This document shows positions 46,950 to 63,339 of a stretch of 64,000 nt of DNA, in pieces (positions within the stretch are counted from its first letter, which is position 1; each line of letters begins with the position of its first letter). The notes under the pieces are model-generated. The model was not told the origin of the DNA, searched no databases, and was given only the letters and a program-made list of their open reading frames with translations. The position numbers and the translations under genes were made by a program. Origin of the DNA: Euonymus europaeus (lineage: Eukaryota; Streptophyta; Magnoliopsida; Celastrales; Celastraceae); NCBI GenBank assembly GCA_963580455.1, contig OY756964.1, positions 3,968,001 through 4,032,000 on the forward strand, written 5' to 3'.

Positions 46950-47302
46950 ATGACTTTGTCAAACGAGAACCACCATGCATTGTTCATCGAAAACATAGAT
47001 CAAGTCAGTCAAAATGAAGATGCAATAGGAATTGGAGAAGCTCTTAGAGACGGAGAAGTCGAATTGAATAGAGGTCAGAAGGATAAAATGGTAATAAGAT
47101 TGGCACATGGGGCGTCAGATAGTATAATTTTTTGAGGTACCAACGAAAAAATTAGGGCGGGGATGACAAACGAGACCCATCATGAGTTATTCATCGAAAA
47201 TGCAGAGCAAGTCCATCAAGAGGAAGATACGACAAGAATTGGAGAAGCTCGCACAGACGAAGAAGTCGAAGTAAATAGGAAAGGTCAAATGGATAAATGG
47301 TA
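46950..47302 (+). repeat. Two diverged direct repeats, period about 210 bp
   Basis: Two segments (46950-47100 and 47163-47302) each start ATGAC, keep AACGAGA-CC-CCAT and TTCATCGAAAA, and encode similar peptides (...LFIENIDQVSQNEDAIGIGEA and ...LFIENAEQVHQEEDTTRIGEA). Conservation at the protein level hints at a repeat-containing coding sequence, now too short to identify. Confidence 0.5.
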
Positions 47303-48909
47303 AAGAAAATGTTAATAAGTATCCCTAAATGTTAGCATCCATAATATTTCAATGTTAGTGATGAGATAAATTTTGAATTTAAATATGTCAAAATCGAGCC
47401 AAAACTTATTATATATATATGTGTCACCTACGATTAAGAAGGTTAAGAATACCTAGCACAATCGAAATGGTGATAAGATCGACGTCCTGAAAATATTTAG
47501 AGAGTAGGATTTTTTTAAAATGTCCATGAAAAAATGAAGTGTAAAAAGTCCCAACATTTTTTATTTTCTACAATCACACTCCAAGAGGTAAGAATTGGTC
47601 AAGGGATGGTGGACATGTGGGGATAATAACCAGAAACGAACCACGTAATCCAAGACAGTTCATATGGGGCGGGCCCCTATATTGGGGTCTGGTGAAACCC
47701 TAATTTTTTTTTTCCTTCATTCGAGACTGAATTTGTGGACAAAATCCAAAATTTGATGTGCCCTACTAACAACCACACATCGTTCGCCACAATTGGGGGA
47801 ATTCATGCGCCTCAAATCCACTGTCACTTTGGAGATTTGTTTTTACCTTCAAAGCAAGAAGTCAAGAACACTTTGCCAGCAAAGGCCAATCTTTTATTCT
47901 CCTGCTTTCGAAGACTTATCTATATATCCATGCAAAGCCAACCTTTCTGTACGCATTTTTTTATATTTGACTTCTTCGAAGATCAACGCATGATGGGATG
48001 GCTATGGATCTCGCACCTTATCAAACGGCCGGAATCTAGTGGCCCCGAACTCAAAGTCAACAGTAGTAGTTGTTGTAATTTCCACACCCCCACACACTAA
48101 CAATATTGTCCGCTTTAGGTTGTCCGGTTCACTGGATACATCGGGCCCACATAGGGGTTGTCCGGTTCACAAGGATGCAACGGGCCCGCACGACTTTGTT
48201 TCTCCTCAAGTGCAGCAAGCGGACTTAGGCCCAACTCACTACACAAGGGAAAAGGCCTTGTTAGTGGGTTGAGGTGGGCAACTCCTTATAAAGGAGACTT
48301 AACCTCCCACATCTTTCGATGTGGGAGTTTTAACAGTAGTATCACTTCTACATTAACAGCCGTTGATCAAGCATCCATCAGCGGAACCCAGCTTACCTCA
48401 TCTAGAGGCAATGAGTCCAAAGCTTCGTACTTGGCACTTCATGATTATCCAATAATAGGGGCCAGCTTCGCTGGCTTGGATTGGAAGGAAGGATTTATCT
48501 TTTTGTACCTGGATCAGCTCGAAGGAGAAGGATTTGTCTCTAATCTTGGCTTCAATTGATTTTATCCTTCCCAAGAACCAACAAAGTCGAATTCTCTAAC
48601 TCTGCTCAACAGCTAATCAAACAGGTTATTTGTAAATTCCATTTCCTTCTATTATTTGTCTTAAAAGTATCACCTTCCCCATTCAAAACATTGGTGGAAC
48701 CTTCCATCTGGGTCCACATGAAAGGTATGTAGATATAGACTCATATGGTCAAGAAGTTTAGTTTATACTAACTAATATTGAATAGCCATTCCCAACTTGC
48801 TATTTTCCTTGCATTAAACTACACTTCCATTTCTTTATAAAAGAAAGCAAACTATAGAAATAGTGGAGAAACAGAGGAAAACACAGTTCACTATAATAGT
48901 CAGCAAGCA
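47303..48909. other. Intergenic DNA upstream of the subtilase
   Basis: Contains a short tandem duplication around TTGTCCGGTTCAC (48120-48190) and a hairpin CTCCCACAT...ATGTGGGAG (48304-48328) next to TTATAAAGGAG, reminiscent of a retrotransposon LTR fragment. The subtilase promoter should lie in the last few hundred bases (TTCTTTATAAAAG near 48832-48843). Confidence 0.4.
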
Positions 48910-53919
<5,010 letters not shown>

Positions 53920-55003
53920 TAACCTAATTTGATTTGGTTGTTGCATGGGGTACTAATTGTCTAAATCATTATTCAACAACTATGGCCTGTTTATCTTGAA
54001 TAGTACGTGGGAAATAAAGGAGTTCATAATTAGATGACCAAGCAATATTGTCCATTATTATGGCAGAGAATGACACGATACAAATTTCTCTTTGGACACT
54101 CAATATGAATATAAATTTACTCGTGGACAATGTAAATTGAGTCAAAATTCTAAACATGATGACAATAATATTTCTCCCGGGATGAATCAAACTTAGGCAT
54201 TAATAACCTTAAGATTTACTTGATCTTGAATGCGTTACTATGAAACCTTAAAAGCTTATGCAAGTATGTAACCATGGAAATGAGACATTAAGATTCCGAT
54301 GAAGAGAATTCAATTTTATGGAAGAAAGAAAGTAGATTGCATCCCCTTCAAGCTATATTACAACATAGAAAAACCTAACAAACAGTAAAAGAAAACAAGC
54401 AAGCTTGCATTCACAGATTAGTCATGAAATTTTTTTACTTCAAATGTCTTGGTCTCAAGTGGGATTGTGACTATAATCAAGGACGCTTTGATACCCAGTG
54501 GAACTGTGATCTAGAGAACACTTGTCTGTTTCACGAGTTTCCACAGGGCTCTATCCCAGCCGGCTGACACAAGTTTGATACGGTAGCAATTCACTTCCCT
54601 TGAGTCTTCTGCTCTCCCTTTTTTTTTGTTGTTGTTGTCATATGCCACAATGTACAGCTTTCTCGGTTTAACTGAAATCATCAGCAATAAGAAGTCCAGA
54701 GCTTCTTGCAAAGAATTCAGTTTTAGCTAAATTAACGCTGAAGATGCGCATAATTCTTCTCTCATATGATTTTGAAACCCAAAAGGGTTAAAAAGAAGAA
54801 CTTCGTTAACTTTTTATTCGTAAGAGAACATGTTTGTATACAGTGAGAAAACAAGTATAAAATGTTCCTTTACTTGATGCCATCGGATAGATAGGTGTGT
54901 TGTGTGTGCAACATTTCATATATTCTCCTTGGAGCTGGATCATGCTAGGTGTAATATATATCATAGTTTCAATTCATAATGATCCCGTTGTCTCTGGTAA
55001 TTC
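53920..55003. other. Spacer between the subtilase and the convergent peptide gene
   Basis: Holds the 3' ends of two convergent genes. A 66-codon minus frame (54711-54511) is open but has no recognised domain. Nothing else supported. Confidence 0.4.
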
Positions 55004-55422
55004 TTATTTTCCAATTGGAGGAATTTGTGCCATTGGCACTGCTGGATTAGATATTGGGACTCTATTATTGTAGGGAGGCAACGGCCTCAGATTTGTCTGG
55101 GAAATTTGTCTTCTGGGGACTGAAATCCAAGAAACAAAGATATATTAAAGTTGCATCATTATAATTTGCATACACATACAAAAAATTCTAATACAAAAAT
55201 GAAAAAAAAATCTAGAATTGTAGCTATATTTTTAGTTACTAGAAATTGAAGATATAAAGTGAGGATAGAACCTAGAGTTTGTATTGCAGAGAACTCAGCT
55301 ACTCTTGCTTCTGCCATGATCACAGGACATGAAGTAGTCAATGATAAGATCATAAAGGAAACAAGCAGAACACACACAGTAGTACAACTACTAGTAGTAG
55401 TCCTCCCATGGAACTTCAACAT
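55004..55422 (-). CDS. Small secreted peptide precursor, unknown family (88 aa)
   Basis: Two exons: 55422-55272 and 55119-55004, intron GT-AG, joined frame 267 bp. The N-terminus (MLKFHGRTTTSSCTTVCVLL then VSFMILSLTTSCPVIMAEA) is a good signal peptide, with a probable cleavage after AEA near residue 39. The mature part of about 50 residues is basic and Pro-rich (VPRRQISQTNLRPLPPYNNR, then VPISNPAVPMAQIPPIGK, stop) without cysteines. A short precursor with a signal peptide and a conserved-looking Pro-rich C-terminus is the architecture of plant signalling peptides (IDA, PIP, CIF and others), but the end does not match a motif I know. The ATG is the only one in frame before the signal peptide. 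Confidence 0.6.
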
Positions 55423-56910
55423 GGTTTAGTTTAGCACTCTATGTTCTAAAACTCCTCGAAAAAGATGAAGTGCTGCATCTAAACTCTTTACATTTTAGGC
55501 CTTTTTGTAATTGATGAGAAGGGAAGTTAACTTTAAGCAATTTAATTAGTTTTCAATTCGATATGAAAATGATAGTTACAGTGAACCAATTTATTAATTA
55601 ATAATGGAAAACTTGTAAATTGTCATCTGATATCAGTATATATAGCCTTGAACAAGTCAATTTTCTGTATAAGGATCTGTTGAAGCCAGAGATGAGCACT
55701 CCTGTTTCTAATTTTATATTTGACCTACAGACTTGTAATTCATAAACAGTAGGAAACTTGAAATAGAACTAAAAAAATCTCAAAATAACTGGGTAGTTGG
55801 CCCTTCCAGGACCAAAAAAAGCCAGAAAATTGACATCTGACATTATATAACTTTCCTTTTTATTCCAAGCTAATTTTGACTGGGAATATCAAATTGAAAA
55901 ATAAAATATCAACTGGGTTATGTCAAGATAATTTTAATAGATTTTTCTTGTGGAGCTTTCCAGGAAATTTGGAAAAACCAATATGCTACTCCAGCTTCAT
56001 CGTTTTTCTTGGCATACAAACAGAAGCTATAAACACAAAGCAACTGATGGTTAAGTTAGACCATCTTCAACCTCCAGGCAGTTTTTTCTACTAGCCATCT
56101 TCCAATTTGTACTTTCTTTCCAAATATTATAAATTTCATAGAAGGCTGAATTCCCTTTTCTGTTTCTAATTTTCTTCAGACATCCTAAAATTCAGACACA
56201 TCAAGATAAGATGAGACAAAATAAAGGTGACAATGTGATCTTCATCAATCATATGAAACTACGAACCAAATGCTACAACAAACTTTGAACAATCAGATCC
56301 ATCAAAGGATACAATGGCCTAATATGATAAGCTATTCCTACACTCTAATCTACAGTGACTAGATAGGAGCATTCAGTTTATTCAAATTTATCAACAAAAA
56401 TAAAATCAAAACTATGTACAAACTAAATACAAACCAAACAATTGAATAAAACGTTCAGTTCAGAGATGTTTGGTTTTCCAGTTCACTTGAAATTTGGGCC
56501 ACCTTTGTAGACATTGCCATCAACCTTGCCATATCTAACAATCACTTCAAAATCCTCTCAACTGTGAATCACTTCAAGCTACTATAGTCGAGATCTTTGC
56601 TTCCATGACTGGCTTAAGGATTCTTTGCGCACTAAATGTTTAACAAATATAACTGAGGAAAAGAAAATTAAACAATTATCAGTGCATAGGATGTGGAAGC
56701 AACACAGTGTCAGACAGGCGAATTAGAAATTTCACGTGCCAAAGTTCGGATCAGTTTATAGAAAATAAGAAAATAAAAAAGGAGTGAGATAGGAATTGAG
56801 AGCTGAGCCAAATATTTTAAGGAAAAAGTATTACAATAAGAATGATGTTAATAGTTAATTACAATGAAATATTGATCTAAAACAGTTACCTTCATTATGT
56901 AATCATAGAC
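55423..56910. other. Intergenic DNA
   Basis: No supported gene. The first few hundred bases should carry the promoter of the peptide gene (minus strand); the last part is the 3' flank of the PHD-Myb gene. Confidence 0.45.
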
Positions 56911-59178
56911 TCATAGTAACACGTTCTTGCCTTCCGTGGATCCTTTGGCTAAAATCTTCCTCCATTTGTCTTTGAGATCAACAGAAGTACGATTTGAATT
57001 AAAAACACCATGACCAAATTCCAAGACTTTTCTCCAAGGAAAATTTATGTTCATGCTGGATGAAAATCTCTGCACTCCTTCCTGAATCAATAAAAATAGA
57101 CACCAGGAACTTAGGCAACCAAACCTGGCATATTTCCTATTCACCCATTAATGTGAAACTCAACTTTAGGATTCAAAATCTTTCAAAGATAATGCTGAAT
57201 CAACACTATCACCAAATTTTGTATTACGACATCTAGAAACATAAGAATATATCAACAAAACAAATGCAATTTCTCCTTCAAACAAGTCAAACTTGACGGT
57301 GAAAATCAAATGAAATCATAAAACAACATCTTGCAGCTGTTATCTCAAGACATAAAATCCAAGCCATCCAGGTAATACTGCACTGAGACGAAAGATAGCA
57401 GAAACAGAGACATTCACTTCTAGATAATCCGATATCATGAGGGATTCAGTAAGCTGCTGAATAACTTAAGCCTGAAGTTATCAACACTGGAATGTTTTCT
57501 AAAGTTCATCTACCTTGCCGTAGGATAAATTAAAAGATTGAGTAATAAATAAATTTTGATTGCCCAAAAATTCTAGAGAGAGGAAACTTCAAAATGTACA
57601 TAAAGTCTGGTAGAAGTGGAAAAAAAAATGAAGATGAAAGCTATTAGTTTTATCTCTATAAGTTACAAATGCATTGGGCAGTACAGGCAAAAATGCTATG
57701 TTCATCAGGTTTTACCTTTAATATGTCTTCCTCCTCCGGCGTCCAACGTGCTCTCTTACGCCTTTCATTAGACACATTACTGCCATCCAAAGAAAAGAAT
57801 TATACATATGGGCATGAAAGAGTCTATGACATTTTGCAGCAAAATTATGCCATTAGCAACATAAAAACTCCAAGAAAATTAATTTTTTTATTAGTATAAA
57901 ATAACTCACAATTGATAAGAATATTCTGGGGATTTTCCTGCCCTTTTGGGGATAATTTCTTTCTTAATTTGATTTTTAGCTCTTCTGTCCAGTCTCATAC
58001 GTAACTGAGGGGATGATTTCTTTGACGGATCAACATTCTTGCAACCTGTTTTCATTTTACTTCTCTGTTTGGTAAGTTTCCTCCTATCTACCAAAGGTGC
58101 CTGAGTGTCTGAATCAGATGCTTCAGACATGTCACTATCATCCGCAGCCACTTTCAGACCAGTGTCTTTAGTTGTTAAAACGATATTTTCTACAGCTTCC
58201 AGATGTGCTTGTTCTTCTTTCTCCATCTCCATTGTGGCTTGTTTGTCTTTGGACATATCAGCTGTCACAGTTCCTTCTGTTGGCATATGAAGTGAAACAT
58301 TCACAATTATCTCTTCTTCAATGCAGCAAGTATTTGAAGGCTCTGCTCGCTCTTCATTGTCAACACTTCTCTCATGATCAATGCAATCAAGTGTTGATGT
58401 ATTTACACCATTCTCTTTAGCTTTCCCATCCTTCATCTTTTCCTGGTCATCCTCGACGACTTTGAAATTTACAAAATCAGACAAAGCCTTCTTTGCTAGC
58501 ATAAGCTCCTTCCTTAACACCTGTTTCTTTTCTTCCGCCTGTTTGTACACACAATAGGGGCAGCGGAAGTTTCCCATATCATCTAATCTAGGTTTGAAAG
58601 CCAAGCACTTCTCGTGAACAGCAACTGGACAGTCACTAACACTGCAAACCAACATTTGTCCTACCTCATGGCATTTGATACACGTCTTTCTCTCAAACCA
58701 ATCTCCATCCACAGAAACTCTAGATGGACCTAAATTATCACACCTTTCCGCTCGAAAATCCGTCTCATCGTGAGAATTTACAGTTAACCGATCACCTTCT
58801 TCACTCTTGCTCCCACTCCCACTCCCACTTGAATCTTCTCCATTATCATCACTCTGTGCAAAGTTAGTGAACATTACTCTACACCCAATGAGTCATCTAA
58901 TAGTAACTGCTGTCTGCCGAAGCCATATTATACAATGACAATCAATTTCAAGAGAAAATTCGGCAAGTACTATAATAATAATAAAGAAAATTCATTAGCA
59001 TAATAGAATTGACGAACCAGCAGTTAATAGTTACGAGTAAATTTAAAGTCTTTCCAGTTTTGAACCCAAACTTCAAAGAGAGACACAGACAACGTCACGC
59101 ACATAGAGATAGAAACGCAGAGAGAGCGCAGGAGGGTACCATTTCAGGGATTTCAGGGACAGGAAGTCGAGCCCTCAT
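56911..59178 (-). CDS. PHD-finger protein with C-terminal Myb/telobox (405 aa)
   Basis: Four exons: 59178-59140 (MRARLPVPEIPEM), 58853-57910, 57779-57716 and 57081-56911; all GT-AG and the joined frame is 1218 bp. Residues about 70-115 are a PHD-type zinc finger (CIKCHEVGQMLVCSVSDC, HEKC, CPYC), a nuclear histone- or protein-binding module. Acidic, Lys/Glu-rich low-complexity sequence follows. The last two exons form a Myb/SANT domain (RARWTPEEEDIL ... FPWRKVLEFG) with VDLKDKWRKIL at about 383-393, close to the telobox consensus VDLKDKWRN of telomere-repeat-binding (TRF-like) proteins. Binding to telomeric or telobox DNA is inferred. The protein is likely a chromatin or transcription factor. 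The first exon is short, but its ATG is the first in frame and its splice is clean. Confidence 0.83.
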
Positions 59179-59290
59179 TTTGGAGAAACGTTTGACAGGA
59201 TGAGGCGATCTGCAAAACTTGGCCCTTCGCACGCGGGTTTTGGATCTCATCTCTCCAGTTCCGGTACTCTAGCAGTGCTAGATTGTTGTT

Positions 59291-59463
59291 ATGGATGGAA
59301 CTTTGAACGAAGAGTTTCAGTTCTTCAATTCAGACGAACTACACCAAATACAATCTCGATTCCTGCGAAAGAGTCTCGCCGAGTCGAGGGCACGATCGGT
59401 TTACTTCGATTTCCGATTTTCTGCTTCGGCGCTTTCGAGGTTCGACCTAAGGCACTCTTTAAG
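59291..59463 (+). pseudogene. Short divergent reading frame cut by a Mutator-like element
   Basis: From ATG 59291 the frame reads MDGTLNEEFQFFNSDELHQI and continues to RFDLRHSLR, where the element at 59464 interrupts it. The flank resumes at 63174 and, with one copy of the 9-bp duplication removed, is open for 14 more codons to TGA 63217-63219; an alternative is an intron ending CTTTGCAG at about 63179-63186. The start is about 110 bp from the head-to-head PHD-Myb gene, suggesting a shared promoter. I do not recognise the product. It could also be an untranslated first exon. Confidence 0.4.
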
Positions 59464-59710
59464 GAGAAAATATTCAGTGGGACTTGCTCACCGTGTCACC
59501 CGCTGATGTGGTGAGCAAGTCCCACACAGTCTTTGACATGTGGCTTAATTGGCCCACACATTAAGTTTGGGCGGCAATTATTTTTTATGTCTTTTTAATT
59601 ATTTTTTTTGTCCACACATCAGTATTTTGAAATTATTTTCCAAGTGGGAGAAAATATTTAGTTGAGCTTTATTCTCTTTGTCGAGAAAGTTCGGCTCCAT
59701 CTTCTTTACA

Positions 59711-59911
59711 GCATCCTTTCTCCCATCATCGATGATGTCGTCGATCTGAAATCCCCTTCGGTCTTCTTTCTCCCACCGTCGACGATGATGCCGATCTGAA
59801 ATCGCGTTCGGTCTTCTTTCTCCCACCGTCGACGATGATGCCGATCTGAAATCGCCTTCGGTCTTCTTTCTCCCACCGTCGATGATGATGCCGATCTGAA
59901 ATCGCCTTAGA
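59711..59911. repeat. 50-bp tandem repeat, about four units
   Basis: Units begin TTCGGTCTTCTTTCTCCCAC and contain GACGATGATGCCGATCTG. Three are almost identical (starts at 59757, 59807, 59857) and the first is degenerate. Inside the MULE, not coding in a recognised way. Confidence 0.85.
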
Positions 59912-60507
59912 TCCCATTTAATCCTTCAGCAATTCTCTGACTCTGGCTTCCTCTTTAAATCTCTCTCTAATGTCTTTGAAACTTTGCAGAATCATAAAGG
60001 ATCTTGACCAAGCTGTAGGATTCCATGCTTTGGTACCGATGAGTAGGAATTGCTTGGAGAGTTGCCATTCTGTGGAATTCGACTGTAAGTTGAAAGTGCT
60101 ATCAAGACAAAAGTTTTTTCAGTCTTTGGGATGCTTATTCTTATCTGGATGAAGTTACAAAGCAAGCTTATGATTTTGATTTTGATTACTCTAGGATTCA
60201 ATTGGCTCCAAAAATGCAACTGTTTTGTAATTTTACAATTTTTTGGGGGGTTTTGTGCTATTGCCATTATACATTGTAGCTGGTGGTTGCTATTGCCATT
60301 ATACATTGGTTTTCTGAATGTGTTTATAGTATGAGACTTCACCTTTCAAAATGAATTGTTGGTAACATAACAATTGCACAAAAAAGATAGTGAGAACTTG
60401 CTAGTTTCAATTACTGGAAGTATTCAGATGTACACAAAATGCATATAAATGCTCTAACAAAAAAGGAAAAGCTCCACATTTTCCTTAGCTAATATGTGTT
60501 CCAACAT

Positions 60508-62636
60508 TCACAAAGCTCCATTATAATTATCATTGCTACTGTCAAAATTCTCCATTGATTCTGTAACATATCCGGGATGATTGTATTTGGAAGCCTGACT
60601 CAATAGACTTGTGAAAGTTATATTTTGTACCATTCCTCCAGATGCATCACAAAAATTGGAAAGGGATGATGAACCTGCAAATAAGGTAGAACTTGCAAAA
60701 GGCACAGTACCTGCATATAGGATAGTAATTTAATAAGTCTTATATAATAAAAAGTAACAGTAGTAACCTTATAAATAAATACCTATTTGTGAAGTTGAAA
60801 CTCCAGTCACATCACAAAAATTGGAAAGGGATGATGAACTTGCAAATAAGGTAGAACTTGCAAAGGGCACAGTACCTGCACATATGATAGTAATTTAATA
60901 AGTCTTATAGAATAAAAAGTAAAAGTAGTAACTTTATAAGTAAAATACCTATTTGTGAAGTTGAAACATTTTTTGTAGCCTTTTTTCTCCGTTTTTCTAG
61001 TGGCCCCTTCTGCCTGCCATATCCAATACCTTTTGCTCTCACTTTTGGCGGATCGAGCAATGATGGAGCACTCTGATCACAAGACGGGTTCCCAATACAT
61101 ATGTTTTCAGTATCCAACACATTTTTCTCTCTATGTGATTTAAGTCTATCAATGATAACATCCAAACTCTCATTTGCAATCTTAGTGGTTTCAATATGAG
61201 ACGCACTAATACTCATCACTGAAAATGCTTTTCTCATTAGACTATTAAACCGAACTGTCTTTGATGATGTTAAATCACCTCCTGGCAATCCAATTATAGT
61301 CATCTTCAATTTCCACCTCACGCATTTTCTGCGCATTTTCATTGTAATGCTTTACAAACTCCGTTAATGTCATCGCTTTACAAGCCATATGGTGGAAAAC
61401 ATTATTCGTGCTCTCACTCCTTTGAGTTGAGCGAATACCTGCAGAAAAAGTATGAAGACTGAAGGCAGGACACCACTTAAATCGAAGTTCATACAATCTT
61501 TTAAGCCACTTATTGTTGCTTACATCCCAACACTGAACCATTTTATCCCATGTATGTTGAAACTCTTCTTCATTTTCACAACCATGAAGTAACTTAGTGA
61601 AAAATTTGTCCCTAAATTCAGGTTTTCCATAGAGTTGGGGAATATTTGTTGCGGCATTCTTTGCAATATGCCACTCACACAAACGATGACAAGAATTGGG
61701 AAATACTTTTTCAATAGCATTTGACATAGCTTGATCTTGATCGGTGAATATGGTCTTAGGAGCCTTGTTTCCCATTGCTTCCAAAAAAGTTTCAAACAAC
61801 CAAATAAATGAAGAAGTGGTCTCATCTAGTAAAAACGCACAACCAAATAACGTATTCTTCCAATGATGATTTACCCCAACAAAAGGAGCACAAATCATAT
61901 TATATTTGTTAGTACGGTACGTTGCATAAAAAATAACCACATCACCAAAGCAATCATAATCAATCTTTGACAATCCATCCCTCCAAAAAAAATTGCTCAA
62001 TCGACTCTGATCATCAATTTGGGTAGCATAAAAAAACATAGAATCATTAGCTTGCATTAACTTAAAATGATTCATAACACTTTGAGCATCCCCGGCACCT
62101 ATCATCTTCAATCTTTGAGATTGTAAAAAATTCTGACAATCCCTCAAGGTGAACCCAACATTCTTTGCACCCCCAGCTTCTTTTGTTATATAAGAATATG
62201 CTTTTGTTGCTCTAATTCCAGCATTTGCCATTGATTGTAGGACACTTGAACTAGTATCAGTCAATTTTTTCCCTGACTTTATCAAATGCCTCTGCTCTTC
62301 TTTAATTAACTCATGGTTATGTTCAGATATTAGTTCAATCACTTTCCAAACATCACCTTCGATGCCAAACTTCACACGAGCTTTACACCCACACCTAGTA
62401 TCTAGTCTCTCAATTTTTCTCTGCTCATGTGGTGGGACGTATGGTGAAAATCCCTCACAAGAACAAAGAAAAGAACACCGGCGCAATTCGTTCTTACGAT
62501 TATACGACTTTTGCCCCTTTCGAACTCCAAAACCTTTATGGATTGCATACATATTATACGTTTTATAAGCATCATCCTCGCAACTAAATGTCATTCCAAT
62601 CTTGAAAAAATTTTCATCATCCTCATTATCAGCCAT
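60508..62636 (-). pseudogene. FAR1/MULE transposase, catalytic residue changed
   Basis: Main exon 62636-61275 starts MADNEDDENFFKIG. It has a FAR1 DNA-binding domain (CSFLCSCEGF, TRCGCKARVKF, HNHEL) and the MULE transposase domain (GDVVIFYATYRTNKYN, VGVNHH, TDQDQAM, CHRLCEWHI, STQRSEST). At 61926-61928 the codon for the first catalytic Asp is TAT (Tyr): VVIFYATY in place of the usual VV.FD.TY; the second Asp and the Glu remain. After REVEIEDDYN the frame meets TGA (61275-61277). A shifted frame continues SSKTVRFNSLMRKAFSVMS, so the SWIM zinc finger between is missing. Short C-terminal exons follow (about 61270-60950, 60875-60782, 60711-60508), the last two a duplicated pair. The enzyme is probably inactive. 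Confidence 0.82.
60640..60960 (-). repeat. Exon-sized tandem duplication in the transposase gene
   Basis: A unit of about 172 bp is present twice (60645-60793 and 60817-60960 core). Each contains an exon beginning GTVPFASSTLFA(G/S)SSSLSNF on the minus strand plus its flanking intron with splice sites, so the protein tail would contain the segment twice. Confidence 0.75.
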
Positions 62637-63339
62637 AGCACAAAAATCTACCACAAAAATCCCAAAAAAAAAAATCAGCATAGGGAGGTAACTTATAGCA
62701 CAGCAAATCCAGTTCATCAAAAAATAACTAAAACGTAGAAAACACAAATGCGACATTCAACCATTGTTATGCCTAATACATCTCATTTACATAAAAGTTA
62801 AGAGATGCTCACCTGAGATTGATGGCTGAAGAGAATGAATGAGTGAAAGTGAATAAAGCTCCACTAGAGACCACTGAAGAAGGAGATTCGAAGGCGACTT
62901 TAGACAGACATCAACTTTGACAATGGGTACCTCGGAAAGAAAAGGGGGAAGACGATGGAGGTCGACGTCAAGATGGCTTCTTTTGCAATTCCCAATTTCA
63001 AAACACTGATGTGTGGACAAAAAAAATAATTAAAAAGACATAAAAAGTAATTGCCGCCCAAACTTAATGTGTGGGCCAATTAAGCCACATGTCAAAGACT
63101 GAGTGGGACTTGCTCACCACATCAGCGGGTGACATGGTGAGCAAGTCCCACTGAATATTTTCTCCTCTTTAAGGAGTGTCTTTGCAGGAGTAGGATATAA
63201 TTGCTGCTTGAAATGTTGATATATATGTTGTTATAAATGCTGTGGATGTTTGATTAAATTTTTCAGACAAAAGCATATATGTTAGTATAAATGTTATGGC
63301 TAATTACATGTAGGGGTATTAACACAAATAATTAAAAAA

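Larger units (their letters stand above)
59464..63164 (-). mobile_element. Mutator-like transposon (MULE), 3.7 kb
   Basis: Terminal inverted repeats of about 160 bp (59464-59623 and 63006-63164) begin GAGAAAATATTC. The target duplication is the 9-bp CTCTTTAAG (59455-59463, 63165-63173). It carries a FAR1-type transposase gene on the minus strand and a 50-bp tandem repeat near the left end. It inserted about 170 bp into the divergent reading frame. Confidence 0.93.

Noticed and set aside
54511..54711. 66-codon minus frame between two genes
   Set aside because: No domain and no partner exon; plausible but unsupported.
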